A DNA stretch of 64,000 bases from Bythopirellula polymerisocia (GCF_007860015.1 NZ_SJPS01000003.1:186001-250000), one strand, 5' to 3'. Positions 36,130-45,791 are shown, counted from the stretch's first letter. A program made the numbers and translations. Notes: a model not told the origin generated them from the letters alone.

Positions 36130-36582
36130 ATGTCGGATCGCTCTGAAAAGATCCTTAAGGCTCTTCTTTGGTGGCTCGTTGTATTCCACGGTGGGCTCGG
36201 TCTGCTGGGACTATTTGCAAAGGGTTCGGCAGAGGTCCTTGCCGAGCGGTTTTTCAATTTCCAGCTTGAGTTGTCGCCGCAGATGTATTGGGTGATCAAT
36301 CCTTTCGCAGCTTATCTTCTTGCTTTCGCTGCGTTCATGGCCATTGCCGCGTGGGATCCCCGCAGGAACGTGGCTTTAATTTACGTTGCCGCTTCCCTTC
36401 TCGGATTACGTGTGCTCCAGCGTGCTTATTTCCTGCTGACTGCTGATGATGATTTGATTTCCGGCACATCCAAGGACAGGATTGTTTTGACAATAGCCAT
36501 TGTTCTAGTAATTACCATAGCGCTTCTCGTATTAACTCGTAATATGAGTCGTAATTATTCTGGGAACGGAATAGAAGAATGA
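36130..36582 (+). CDS. Small four-helix membrane protein
   Basis: A 150-residue protein with four hydrophobic segments (about 12-30, 55-75, 80-98, 120-138) and no known signature. It is one base upstream of the LCAT-like gene, so it is probably cotranscribed with the lipid genes. Function unknown. Confidence 0.6.
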   Translation: MSDRSEKILKALLWWLVVFHGGLGLLGLFAKGSAEVLAERFFNFQLELSPQMYWVINPFAAYLLAFAAFMAIAAWDPRRNVALIYVAASLLGLRVLQRAYFLLTADDDLISGTSKDRIVLTIAIVLVITIALLVLTRNMSRNYSGNGIEE

Positions 36583-36583
36583 A

Positions 36584-37648
36584 ATGCGGCAACGACACTT
36601 CCCTGTCATCTTGATTCTTGGTGCGATGGGCTCTCGTCTCGTGGTTGCTGGCCGGCCGGAGATCCGGGCTTGGATACCATACCGCCCCTTACGCGTTCTG
36701 GCTGACCTTGACGCTCTTAAATGCGACGAAAACGGCGAGTCGTGCATGATGCTCGAAACTGACGGCTGTCTCGACGCGCGACCACTGGACTTCGTCAGCC
36801 CCTTACGAAGAAAGCTGGGACGGCACGGGCTTTCTATCGTCACGTTTCCCTATGACTGGAGAATGAGTCTTTTTCAGTCAGCTGAGTCGTTTGCCGCCTG
36901 GGTCGACGAGCAGACATGGGATAGGTTCGACATTGTCGGTGTTTCCTCGGGCGGTTTGATCGCCACTCAGTATGCACGAATGGGTTTTGCGCACAGGATT
37001 CGAAAATTCATCTCGATCGGAACGCCATTCCTCGGAATGCCACGTGCACTTGCGTATCTTCATACCGGCGCCGTTCTCAATCGAATCGCCGATTTCTTCT
37101 TTGCGCATAAAGCAGGAGCTCTGATTCGCACGTTCCCGTCGATGTATGAGCTTCTTCCATGCCAGGCCTTTTTCGATGCCGCCAATAACGCCTGCGCCGA
37201 AGTCCACGGTCGCACCCTCCGTTCGCACGCTCAGATGGTTTCGTGGCTCGACTCACTGCCGCAGATTTCTAGTCGGCTGCTGATGACCGGTGCAGAGTTC
37301 CTCGCCCAGCTTGATCCGGCTCAAACTCTGGGAAACGTAGATACTTCCTACATTGTGAATTCCGGACGGCCGACGGCGGCGTTGGTTTCCTATCGCGAGA
37401 ATGGAACGATCCGAATTCGGCGACGAACCGACGGAGACGGGTCGGTTCCGCTGTTCAGCCAGACAATTGGTGGACGAAATGAAGCCGTGCACCCGGGACA
37501 GACCTACCGATTCGGAGGCCGGCATCGAACAACGCATATGAACTGTCGAGTGATGGAGCAGATCGTCCGCATACTGCTTGACAGCACGGCGCGCTGCCGC
37601 GCGTCAGCAGGGCCGGCCACGAGGCCGTCAGATGCGGGCGGCTGCTGA
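36584..37648 (+). CDS. LCAT-like lipase/acyltransferase
   Basis: A 354-residue alpha/beta hydrolase. The nucleophile elbow is GVSSG (Ser121), the oxyanion strand is VILILGAMGSRL near the start, and FPYDWR (88-93) is typical of the lecithin:cholesterol acyltransferase family. The C-terminal Asp and His likely lie in GDGSVPLF and GGRHRTTH. It should cleave or transfer acyl chains of lipids (family-level inference). It shares its last base with the start codon of the DUF4442 gene (ATG at 37648). Confidence 0.8.
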   Translation: MRQRHFPVILILGAMGSRLVVAGRPEIRAWIPYRPLRVLADLDALKCDENGESCMMLETDGCLDARPLDFVSPLRRKLGRHGLSIVTFPYDWRMSLFQSAESFAAWVDEQTWDRFDIVGVSSGGLIATQYARMGFAHRIRKFISIGTPFLGMPRALAYLHTGAVLNRIADFFFAHKAGALIRTFPSMYELLPCQAFFDAANNACAEVHGRTLRSHAQMVSWLDSLPQISSRLLMTGAEFLAQLDPAQTLGNVDTSYIVNSGRPTAALVSYRENGTIRIRRRTDGDGSVPLFSQTIGGRNEAVHPGQTYRFGGRHRTTHMNCRVMEQIVRILLDSTARCRASAGPATRPSDAGGC

Positions 37649-38148
37649 TGCTCAGATACACCGACCTCTTCCACTCGGCCCGGGTATTCCGTCGGATGAT
37701 GAATTTGTGGCCCCCGCTCTGGGGTCAAGGAATTCGGATTGTCTATATTTCTCCGGACTTTCGAAAAGTCCGCACCCGACTCTTATTTAGGTGGTACAAC
37801 CGCGGAAATCCCGGAACACAATTCGGCGGTGCCCTGTTCTCAATGACTGACCCTTTCTATTCGATCATGCTCATGAAGAATCTCGGCGATGGATTTGTGG
37901 TCTGGGACCAGTCGGCAACAATCGCCTTCCTACGTCCAGTGCGAGAAACGGTGGAAGCCAGTTTTCTGCTGACGGATGAACACCTCGAAATCGTGCATCA
38001 ACGGACGGTCAAGGGTGAAAACTGCTCACTGGAACTTCCGGTTGCGATTGACACCCTGGGCGGCGCGAGGGTTGCTAGCGTTACGCGCACGCTGCACATT
38101 CAACGCTCGCGCGATGCGAAACCTCTTGACGCTGCTTTCGCGGAGTAG
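37648..38148 (+). CDS. DUF4442 hot-dog thioesterase-like protein
   Basis: A 166-residue protein with the DUF4442 pattern MNLWPPLWGQGIRIVYISPD, FRWYNRGNPGTQFGGALFSM and DPFYSIMLMKNLG. This family has the hot-dog fold of acyl-CoA thioesterases. It is tightly linked to the LCAT-like gene, and its 3' end overlaps the convergent fatty-acid hydroxylase gene by about 49 bases. Confidence 0.8.
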   Translation: MLRYTDLFHSARVFRRMMNLWPPLWGQGIRIVYISPDFRKVRTRLLFRWYNRGNPGTQFGGALFSMTDPFYSIMLMKNLGDGFVVWDQSATIAFLRPVRETVEASFLLTDEHLEIVHQRTVKGENCSLELPVAIDTLGGARVASVTRTLHIQRSRDAKPLDAAFAE

Positions 38149-38963
38149 GATTCAGCCCGGTCAGCACTGTCGACCCGACCGCGTGTTGCGGCGTAAAAGG
38201 AAGCGTAATCCGGCGCCATGGAGCCCATAATCCGGTCCCAGAAATTAAAGAACAGTGCAAAGTTACAGTTGCTATTGCGGTGATGCAGATAATGATAAGT
38301 CGCACAACTGCTGAACTTCGTCAGCGGCGATGTCGCGAAGTTCTTCGGAAAAAACTCGTATCCCGAATGCCCGATTATATTCAGCCCAAACGACAGAATG
38401 GCGAATGCAACCAGCGTGTACGGATGAGTGGGAATCAGCATCAGGAGTACGGGACGGAACAACAACTCTACGAAGCCCTCGATCGGGTGGACAGAAAACG
38501 CGCTCCACGGTGTCACGTTGTGGAACTGGTGGTGGACCCAATGATGCGAGATCCGTCGAAATGGCTCTCTGTGCATAAGATAATGGGCCCAGAAGAAATA
38601 CGCATCGTGAGCCAGCAACAGCACCAAAATCACCAGCAGCCCGTAAAGCGTCCCATATTCGTGCCAGTCGAAGTACAGTTTGAGCCAACCCCTTTCATAG
38701 AGACCATATGTTGCAGTCGCGAGGATTGCGTAATTCAGGTTGTTGAGCAGTGCCCAGCTCATCTCTTTCTGTACGACCCCCCCAGAGACACGGTCCGGAT
38801 TGATCTTGTACTTGCGGAACTTCCGGTCGAAGAGCTGGCAGACAATGATGTAGTAGGTCCCCGTCATCAGGAGATAACGAAGGCACGCTGCGGTCACAGA
38901 TATCAGGCCAACGAGGCAGTACGTCTGCACAGATTGCACATTGAATTCCAAAACACACAGCAC
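38100..38963 (-). CDS. Fatty acid hydroxylase / sterol desaturase family
   Basis: A 287-residue membrane enzyme. Several hydrophobic helices surround the di-iron histidine boxes HDAYFFWAH, HHWVHHQFHN and YHYLHHRNS, the pattern of the fatty-acid-hydroxylase superfamily. It would insert a hydroxyl or desaturation into a lipid chain. It lies directly after the hot-dog gene on the minus strand. The exact start is uncertain. Confidence 0.85.
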   Translation of the reverse strand: MLCVLEFNVQSVQTYCLVGLISVTAACLRYLLMTGTYYIIVCQLFDRKFRKYKINPDRVSGGVVQKEMSWALLNNLNYAILATATYGLYERGWLKLYFDWHEYGTLYGLLVILVLLLAHDAYFFWAHYLMHREPFRRISHHWVHHQFHNVTPWSAFSVHPIEGFVELLFRPVLLMLIPTHPYTLVAFAILSFGLNIIGHSGYEFFPKNFATSPLTKFSSCATYHYLHHRNSNCNFALFFNFWDRIMGSMAPDYASFYAATRGRVDSADRAESYSAKAASRGFASRER

Positions 38964-39335
38964 CTATGTGGTCCCTTCCGGGTCGAATTGCGCAAACCCT
39001 TTGAATTCCATGACACACAGCTCGCGCTTTGCGGAAGTATACACTCGACCCTTGACGAAATACAGTGGATGGATGTCGCGAACTGTGACCAGTTTGGCTG
39101 AGATTGTTTCGTCGGCTTCAGGCAGTGGTTCGAACAACAGCTCGAACTTGTCGATAGCGGCGAGTTGTGCTGTCCGCAGTTGCTGCCTACGCTGCAGCGC
39201 CTGCAAGGCCATGATATAACCGTAGAACTGAGCCAGGTATTCGATGATCGCGCCGACGTGGACTCGAGCACCTGCCAGTATGAGGTTGCGGTTCAGCCTG
39301 ACTTCCGTCAATCCGTGCTGATGCGTCGCGTACAT
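38964..39335 (-). CDS. Hot-dog protein, hydroxyacyl-ACP-dehydratase-like
   Basis: A 123-residue protein. VHVGAIIEYLAQFYGYIMAL and the later KFELLFEPLPEADETISAKL, then FVKGRVYTSAKRELCVMEF resemble the C-terminal two thirds of FabZ/ApeP-like dehydratases. The N-terminal catalytic HFPGNP segment is missing, so the gene may be truncated or a non-catalytic subunit. It is adjacent to the hydroxylase and near ACP and ketosynthase genes. Confidence 0.6.
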   Translation of the reverse strand: MYATHQHGLTEVRLNRNLILAGARVHVGAIIEYLAQFYGYIMALQALQRRQQLRTAQLAAIDKFELLFEPLPEADETISAKLVTVRDIHPLYFVKGRVYTSAKRELCVMEFKGFAQFDPEGTT

Positions 39336-39519
39336 TATCCGGTCTACCTATACTATGGGTTTGCGGTGCGGCAACCGTTCTTGCAGTTGATTAACCAACA
39401 GTGGGAATTCCGCCTGTGCATTTTACCTTTCGAAATATCACTCTCGAAAAAATGGTTTGGCATAATCACCCTAAGTCCGCCATGTAAGCATTATCAGCCG
39501 CTCTGCAAACTCGCTCAGT

Positions 39520-39768
39520 TTGCATTTGACTACACCGGCAACGTTTCCATACTTCGAAGTTCATTTTCCTGGAAATCCGATTTTGCCGCCAGCCATGGCC
39601 GTTGAGATTTCCGCCTGGCTTGTGACTGCCATGCTAAGCAACAGGGAGATTTCCATTATTCGTAAAGTGGAACGGTCCAAATTCAGCGAGAACATCCGAA
39701 CGAATAAGCCGTTTCGTATTGGACTATCTTTCATCAGGGACCGTTGTTTCAGAAGCCGCTGGTTGTGA
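39520..39768 (+). pseudogene. Fragment of a FabZ-like dehydratase
   Basis: On the plus strand the frame reads PYFEVHFPGNPILPPAMAVE and ISAWLVTAMLSN, which is the conserved N-terminal HFPGNP dehydratase segment, then ends after about 82 codons. The C-terminal half is absent and the 3' end overlaps the ACP gene on the other strand. It complements the half found in the neighbouring minus-strand hot-dog gene but in the opposite orientation, which suggests a rearrangement. Confidence 0.55.
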
Positions 39769-40044
39769 TGCGACGGGGTCGTCGCCGCCGCCGTCCGATT
39801 TACACTCGGATGAGTCGACCAGGCCTACGACAATTCCATAGACTTCCCGGAGAGTCCTCGCCCGCAAAAAAGCCTCTGGCATGATAGTCTGTCCTGTACG
39901 TGCTTCAAGCAGTACGAGCAGATCTGCTCCATCGAGACTGTCCAGTTCGAGATCTTTGTACAAGTCGGTTTCGGGCTTCAGCCGATCGTAAGCAATCTCG
40001 AAACGCTCGTGCAGAATGCGATTCACTTCCTCTGGAATGTCCAT
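39724..40044 (-). CDS. Acyl carrier protein
   Basis: A 106-residue carrier protein with the phosphopantetheine site DLELDSLDGADLL (Ser36) and the usual helix pattern. It has a polar C-terminal extension of about 25 residues (SDGGGDDPVASQPAASETTV) not seen in housekeeping AcpP. It lies 12 bases downstream of the ketosynthase, probably a dedicated partner. Confidence 0.85.
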   Translation of the reverse strand: MDIPEEVNRILHERFEIAYDRLKPETDLYKDLELDSLDGADLLVLLEARTGQTIMPEAFLRARTLREVYGIVVGLVDSSECKSDGGGDDPVASQPAASETTVPDER

Positions 40045-40056
40045 ACTTCATTTACC

Positions 40057-41280
40057 TCACATTTGACCGCTACCCAGGACGAGCGACACATTCATTCCGC
40101 CAAATGCGAAACTGTTGCTCATGATCAACCCGTCAGCCAGTGGCTCGATATCTCTCACAAAATGTAATGGTGGCATTTCCGGGTCGGGGCAGCTGAGATT
40201 CTTCGAACCGATGATCACACCGTGCTGCAACATATTGACCGCGGCGATGACCTCGCTGCTGCCGGCGGCTGCCAAGCTGTGACCAAGATGCCCCTTGATG
40301 CTACTGACCGGCATCTGGTCTCCGAAGACCTCGTGTACAGCCAGGGCCTCGTTCAGGTCACCCTGTTTGGTCGACGTGGCATGAGCGTTGAGATAACCGA
40401 CATTCTGCGGCCCGACGCGCGCGTCGGTCAGGGCATCGCGCATCGTTCTGACCATGGCCTCGACATTCGGCTTACTGACGTGTTGCCCGTCACACCGCTG
40501 AGCCGCGCCGAGAATACTTCCATAACTTGGCCTCCGGCGACTCTCCAGCGATTGCCACGATTCCAGAGCGACGATCGCCGCTCCCTCGGAAACAACGATT
40601 CCGTCCCGGTCACGATCAAATGGCCGTGATGCGAGCTCCGGTGTCTGGTTGAACCGACGCGAGGCAGCTAGGGCGACGTCAAAACTAAAGCACGATGTGA
40701 TGTGACACTCATCGGCTCCCCCCGCGAGTACTAGATCGCAGTAACCACTTTCAATCATCTGCTTGCCGAGCAAGATGGCCTGCGCTCCGGTACTGCAGGC
40801 CGCACTTGGTGAGATGACTGGGCCATTGAATTGCAGGTAGGCGGCCAGGTTGAGTGCGAGCGAGTGACTCATGCACTTGAACACGGTCGTGGAAACCTCG
40901 CCCCGGAACGAATTTGTCTGCTGGAACTGCTTCAGAGATTCTCCCATAGCAGTCGCACTGCCCGTCGTTGATCCGGCAATAATCATGACACGGCGGTCTC
41001 TGAGTTGTTCCTTTTTCAAGCCCGCTCGCTTCAAGCATTCATCCATCGCAAGGCAGGCCATTTCCGACATCCGCGACATAGTTCGGCGTTGACTTCTCGG
41101 AATTGACGACACATCGTAATCCGGCACCAACGACGCTACGTGCGAATGGAGACCTTCTACCCGTGACCATTCCGGTATGAACCTGGCTGCGGAGCGACCT
41201 GCTAGCAGAGCTGCAAATGTCTCGTCGACATTCAACCCCAGCGGACTCACTTGGCCATAGCCAGCAATATGAACTGCCAT
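40057..41280 (-). CDS. Beta-ketoacyl-ACP synthase, FabF-like
   Basis: A 407-residue condensing enzyme. The triad is visible: Cys162 in SAACSTGAQA, His300 in NAHATSTKQGD and His331 in SSIKGHLGHSLAAAG. It is a KAS-II-like enzyme more typical of secondary lipid or polyketide clusters than of core fabF, given its neighbours. ATG at 41280; the P450 remnant ends two bases upstream. Confidence 0.92.
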   Translation of the reverse strand: MAVHIAGYGQVSPLGLNVDETFAALLAGRSAARFIPEWSRVEGLHSHVASLVPDYDVSSIPRSQRRTMSRMSEMACLAMDECLKRAGLKKEQLRDRRVMIIAGSTTGSATAMGESLKQFQQTNSFRGEVSTTVFKCMSHSLALNLAAYLQFNGPVISPSAACSTGAQAILLGKQMIESGYCDLVLAGGADECHITSCFSFDVALAASRRFNQTPELASRPFDRDRDGIVVSEGAAIVALESWQSLESRRRPSYGSILGAAQRCDGQHVSKPNVEAMVRTMRDALTDARVGPQNVGYLNAHATSTKQGDLNEALAVHEVFGDQMPVSSIKGHLGHSLAAAGSSEVIAAVNMLQHGVIIGSKNLSCPDPEMPPLHFVRDIEPLADGLIMSNSFAFGGMNVSLVLGSGQM

Positions 41281-41282
41281 AT

Positions 41283-41640
41283 TCAGACAATCTCCGCGCC
41301 GGAAGGGGTTCGCCAGCTCCAGCGCAACAGGAGCGGTCCCTTTGGACGCAGCGTCATTTTAACTTCCCAGCCTGATTCAGCCGCCCCAGAAATAGTCGTG
41401 ATCGAACATAATTGTATCATGGAAGCGGCGATCATGACCAGTTCCATCCTTGCGAACGCCTGCCCGATGCAGGCCCGTGGCCCGGCGCCAAATGGGAACC
41501 AGGCACCGTCGGGAATGCCATCGATTTGAGGACTCAGGTGAAGGGGGCAGGTCACAGGCCAAGGGGTCATCCCATACCTCAACGAACGATGCGAGCCGAT
41601 CTTGAGCGAAGACCAGCCTGTTAGTGCGACACCTAGCGAT
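41283..41640 (-). pseudogene. Cytochrome P450, C-terminal remnant
   Basis: The last part of a P450: GAWFPFGAGPRACIGQAFAR has the heme-cysteine signature FxxGxRxCxG and is followed by a normal C-terminus. Upstream the homologous text (VWDDPLACDLPPSPE) is in another frame, so there is a frameshift near 41545, and the remaining 300 or more residues are gone. The loss abuts an IS110-like remnant, which probably mediated it. Confidence 0.75.
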
Positions 41641-42392
41641 GTGGTGGTTTGTCGGAAGTTTCGTTCCATTCTTCCAGGGCCTCCTGGGTGAACATCCAGC
41701 GGACGATCTCCAGGATCTTCGTGCTACTGGGCCCATTGAGCGTAGTGCCGTATTGGGGGTCGTAATGTTGGCAGTAGTCAGCGGCGAGACGGTAGCCTTC
41801 CGACGGTTGGGGCGCGGGGCTGAGGGCGATGGCCAAGCCTTTCTCGACCAACAGCAGCTGCCAGTTGTGGACAATCCGGACGCGACACCATCTCCCACTG
41901 CAGGTTGTGACGCCAAAGCATGTGTTTGATCGTGTTGATCAGGCGAGTTCGTGCGCGGCTGGCATCTTTGCGGAGGGTGGTAAGTCGTCGGTTTTCTTGA
42001 TCGGTCGTGGAAGAAATATCGACCTGCCGGAGGCCGCGGACAAGCTTGCCCGCCAGCAGGCGCTGCCGGTTGACCCAGAGCAGTTCGCTCAAGGCCGCAG
42101 CGTCTCGCCGATCGGTCTTCTGCTTTTTGCGTTCTTCGGGCTGGATCAGGATCACCTTGTGGCAGCGGTAGTCGCGGAGCAGGTGGATCAGCCAATCGTT
42201 GAAGCCACACACTTCGAGCACGGCAACGAACGATTCATCGGTGCCTAGTCGCTCCCGGGTAAGGTGCCCAAAGAATGCGTGGACTTTCTCCGGCTCCGTG
42301 GAGACCTGCCGAGCCTGCAGGACATCACCTTCCTCGTTGCGGAGTGAAATCGTGAGTTGACGTGCATGTTGGTCGATTCCAAGGTATAACAT
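41633..42392 (-). mobile_element. IS110-like transposase remnant
   Basis: From the ATG at 42392 the protein MLYLGIDQHARQLTISLRNE, KTDRRDAAALSELLWVNRQ and TRLINTIKHMLWRHNLQWEM is the N-terminal DEDD domain of IS110-family transposases. After about 170 codons the frame is lost. A second frame (41633-41851) continues with unrelated-looking sequence ending VRWMFTQEALEEWNE. The family's C-terminal Transposase_20 domain is absent, so the element is dead. Full-length relatives are roughly twice as long. Confidence 0.75.
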
Positions 42393-42677
42393 CGTTCGGT
42401 TCTCCTGTGGTCGTGGGAAGTGTGAGACAGCATCCCTCAGCGATAGGAGAACCGCTTCTTCATTTCAAGACTCTTTCATAGATATCAAGGAACTTAGCGG
42501 CAGGCAGTTTTCGGCGGAAGTTGTGCACGCCTCCGCAGGGTAGCGTGCGGCAGTGGTAGAATGGGGCTACCGCTTCGCCTTTGGCCCATCTTGGGTACTG
42601 CGATCCCATGGTGCGTACTGTGATTTCAAAGAGTTCCGCAATACAAGATCACAGCATGAATGCTAGAATACTGTTAG
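42393..42677. other. Gap between the two insertion elements
   Basis: This is about 285 bases with no supported gene. It presumably includes the 5' flank of the IS110-like element. Confidence 0.3.
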
Positions 42678-44187
42678 CAGCCCGTTGAACAAGTCGATTT
42701 CTTATGATTTTAGGCGGCCAGGACGAACGCAGGACGGGCGACCATTTTCTGACCGACGCGATGGTTCGTGGCGTGCAAACGGCTCAGTGTGTGTTGCATG
42801 TTAACCCAGGCGAAATACAAGCCGCAGGCAAGGTCGCCTTCGGCCTGCAAACTCCTTGCCGTGCCAAATCCGAACAAGCTGCGCATGACGAGACCCAAAT
42901 TGCGCGCCATGGCCGACATCAAGTACCGCTTCCGCACCTTCTCGATGCTGCGAAGCCAAGTCCGACGACTTCCGCCCGTCCCGCACACGTGAGCGAAGCT
43001 CCGTTCAACCCGTTCGCTTCGCAGTCGCTGCAACGCACGCCCCCGATTTCCTTTTGTTCGCCGGCGGTTGTTGGTTACCGCCTGACGTTGCTCCTCCGGC
43101 TTGTTCTTCCAATTGCGACGGTCCTTGAACTTCGGCTCGGCGATGTACGTTCTTAGGCCTTCGGTAAACTCTAACTCAGCAAGCGTTTCGTTCTTGTAAT
43201 ACCCTTTGTCGGCTACCGCCTCTTCGATGTTCGCGTCGCTCTGGGCCGCTATCACGTTGCCTTGCGCCGTGGCAAGGCTCGGCCCAATCGTGGCGGCGTC
43301 CGCTTCGTTGGCATGGTGAACCTCGGCCGCCAGGATCAGTTCCGTCTCCAAGTCGATCGTGTGCTCGGCCTTGTACGCCAGATGCGTCCGGCCATCTTTC
43401 ATCTTCGTGATACGGCTGTCCGGGTCTGTTTGACTCTGCCATTCTTGATTGGAAGTCTTCTTGTCTTTCCGCTGTCTGTCGAAGCGGGCAATCTCTTCGA
43501 CCGACGGTTCGTCACCTGCTTCGATCTCGCCAGCCTCTTGCATCAGGCGCCCGATGTACGCGTGCCAGTCTTCGCCCGTATCGCGGCGAACAATGCTCTT
43601 CATCGCCGCATTGGCTTCGAGTGTCGTGGCGTCAACGGCCGCGGTTTTGCCCTTCAAGAGGCCCTGTGCGTCGGCCACTTGCAGGACGAATTGGAATACC
43701 TGCTGATGAATGGAAAGCGGCAGACGATCGCGAACTCGGGTCAGGCTCGAATGGTCGGGTGTGTTTTCAGAGAGTGGGATGGACAGAAATTCTCGTAAGC
43801 TCAAGCTGTCGCCGCAACGCCAGGCGATGCCTCGCTGCGAGCCGATCCCTTCGAAGTAGCCAACCAGAAGCATCCGGAAGTAAATTCCCGGAGGAATGCC
43901 CGGTCGGCCCATCGTGTCGTGATAGTGTGGTTGGCAAAGCGTTTCGACGTACTCGTCGAATCCCACCTCGCGTAGCAGCTTGTTCAACTTCTCGTAGAAG
44001 GCATGCCCTTCGCTGCGAGGCAGATCGGTCGTCGCAACCCAGAAATCTTGCTGCCGCTCGTTCTCGCGGCGCCCCAATGCCATCGTTATCCTCCTCGAAA
44101 CAAATCAAACCCAGTTCAATCCACCAAATCTAGCGCCAACCGGACTGCAAGGGAAGACCGGGGGAAAGGGACTTTTTCAACGGGCAG
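42678..44187. mobile_element. Complete IS1182-family insertion sequence
   Basis: The ends are imperfect inverted repeats: CAGCCCGTTGAACAAGTC at 42678-42695 and its counterpart CTGCCCGTTGAAAAAGTC read from 44187 to 44170. Total length is about 1.51 kb with one transposase. Flanking tetranucleotides TTAG and CTAG could be a decayed target duplication but are not identical. Confidence 0.8.
42710..44083 (-). CDS. IS1182-family DDE transposase
   Basis: A 457-residue transposase that appears intact. It has the DUF772-type N-terminus (GRPGIPPGIYFRMLLVGYFE), a DDE domain with AAVDATTLEANAAM (first Asp), VADKGYYKNE (second Asp) and ERVERSFAHVCGTGG (Glu), and the RKRYLMSAMARNLGLVMR tail, as in IS1182/IS5-like elements. 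It sits within the inverted repeats at 42678 and 44187. Confidence 0.92.
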   Translation of the reverse strand: MALGRRENERQQDFWVATTDLPRSEGHAFYEKLNKLLREVGFDEYVETLCQPHYHDTMGRPGIPPGIYFRMLLVGYFEGIGSQRGIAWRCGDSLSLREFLSIPLSENTPDHSSLTRVRDRLPLSIHQQVFQFVLQVADAQGLLKGKTAAVDATTLEANAAMKSIVRRDTGEDWHAYIGRLMQEAGEIEAGDEPSVEEIARFDRQRKDKKTSNQEWQSQTDPDSRITKMKDGRTHLAYKAEHTIDLETELILAAEVHHANEADAATIGPSLATAQGNVIAAQSDANIEEAVADKGYYKNETLAELEFTEGLRTYIAEPKFKDRRNWKNKPEEQRQAVTNNRRRTKGNRGRALQRLRSERVERSFAHVCGTGGSRRTWLRSIEKVRKRYLMSAMARNLGLVMRSLFGFGTARSLQAEGDLACGLYFAWVNMQHTLSRLHATNHRVGQKMVARPAFVLAA

Positions 44188-44258
44188 CTAGCCTAATCTT
44201 TGCTTAGACGATGTGCGAGGTATATGAGCGAACTAAATTCTCTGCCTATGCGGATGGA

Positions 44259-44279
44259 TTGTTAACGGTGTGTTAACAA
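44259..44279. promoter_or_regulatory. Inverted repeat TTGTTAAC-N5-GTTAACAA
   Basis: A perfect 8-bp inverted repeat with 5-base spacer lies 170 bases upstream of the lamin-tail PEP-CTERM gene and 70 bases beyond the IS1182 end. It is A/T-rich and has no U-tract, so a protein-binding operator is more likely than a terminator. Confidence 0.4.
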
Positions 44280-44451
44280 ACTATTCAGGAAGTGTTATTG
44301 AATTGTGAAGAATTGATGAGATTCAGAAGTTGTGCCTGATCAGCCGTTGTTAAGCATTGATCTCCCGATACGATGATTGCTTCTCATCCTGCAAGGAAGA
44401 GCTTCGTACGGAGAACTTGTAGGAGTCACGGAAAAGCTATGGAACGACGAA

Positions 44452-45738
44452 ATGCAATTTGCGACAGGAAAGAAGCTATCGATTCTTGCTTGCTTGTTAC
44501 TGAGCACGGTAAATGCTCCGCATGCAAAAGGTCAGATGTATATCAATGAGATCTATCTAGACCCTCCCGGAAGCTCGGGCGACTTAGTTTACGAATATAT
44601 CGAGTTGCGTGGCTCTTCGGGGGCATCCCTTGCGGATCATTATCTCATCGTACTTGAGAATGAAACCAATTCTGCGACAGCTAATCCAGGTCAAATTGAG
44701 GCTGTGTTCGATCTTGGTAGTCTTAGCTCACCATTTTTAGGAAGCAACGGCTTTCTCACCTTGCGGCAAGCTGGGGGAAATTATTCAACGTTCGACCCCA
44801 ACTCGAACAACCTCCAAAACACGCTCAGTGGTTTTACATGGGGTTCGGGAGATCTAAGTTCGGTAGGATTTATGGATGAAGGGAACAATGGTGTTCTTGA
44901 AAACAGTGGAGGAACCTTCATACTCCTGAAGAATAACGGCGGGGCGAGCACAGCACCAACAATTACCAGCCCCGATCTTATAGATCTCGATGCAGACAAC
45001 GACAATGAGTTGGATGCAGGTTCGATTCTAGATAGTTGGACAATCCTGGATTCAATCGGAATTAATGGCGATCCTGGTGAGCCGGCCGGTTTCATGTATG
45101 CCCCGATCAATTTTAGTTTGGCAACTCCTCCCGGTGGAGGTAATGTACCTGCAGGAGCCACGTTTGTAGATGTCGGATTTGAAATCGAGTACTTCGGTCG
45201 CTGGGGAAATAGTACCGGCTCAACGGCTGCCGATTGGCACATCGCTAACCTTACCAACGATAATGCATCCGGATTTGATGGTCCGACTGACTTCCGCCAA
45301 TCAGCTGAGCCTCACGGAATCAATACTCCCGATCAGTATGTTGAAACGAGCCAAGGCGTACCCTACGGTACGATCATTACTGGAACTCTCGGGTCTGAGA
45401 ATCTCTCTATCTTGAACGGTGATTTCGATGCCGTCTACGATGGCGAAGAATATGTATTCGACGGCGATATTGACGGTCATGACTTTCTCACTTGGCAGCG
45501 AAATTTTGGGTTCGGCTTAGACTCTTTGAGCGTACCCAAATTCGCCACGCGGCGTCATGGAGATTCGAATGGAGACCGCATTGTCGACGGTGCTGACCTA
45601 GCACTCTGGGCTGCTAACTACGGGGCCGGGGCAGGTCCTTTAGTTAGCTCGGCGGTAGCAGTACCCGAACCAACCTCTTTGACCTTGCTGGTATTGTCGG
45701 GCTTGCTATTGCTGCGAATTCGCCACAGCGAGCTTTAA
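44452..45738 (+). CDS. Lamin-tail/dockerin PEP-CTERM protein
   Basis: About 428 residues from the ATG at 44452, which gives the signal peptide [20 protein letters not shown] ending PHAKG-QM; the frame is open from 44377. The body starts [20 protein letters not shown] and IELRGSSG, like lamin-tail domains. Near the end there are two dockerin-like blocks ([38 protein letters not shown]) and a PEP-CTERM signal [20 protein letters not shown]. Predicted surface-sorted protein; role unknown. Confidence 0.8.
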   Translation: MQFATGKKLSILACLLLSTVNAPHAKGQMYINEIYLDPPGSSGDLVYEYIELRGSSGASLADHYLIVLENETNSATANPGQIEAVFDLGSLSSPFLGSNGFLTLRQAGGNYSTFDPNSNNLQNTLSGFTWGSGDLSSVGFMDEGNNGVLENSGGTFILLKNNGGASTAPTITSPDLIDLDADNDNELDAGSILDSWTILDSIGINGDPGEPAGFMYAPINFSLATPPGGGNVPAGATFVDVGFEIEYFGRWGNSTGSTAADWHIANLTNDNASGFDGPTDFRQSAEPHGINTPDQYVETSQGVPYGTIITGTLGSENLSILNGDFDAVYDGEEYVFDGDIDGHDFLTWQRNFGFGLDSLSVPKFATRRHGDSNGDRIVDGADLALWAANYGAGAGPLVSSAVAVPEPTSLTLLVLSGLLLLRIRHSEL

Positions 45739-45791
45739 GAGACTTGATATCTAGAAACCTGATAACAGATTTTTCCCGCTTGGAGGCATTC

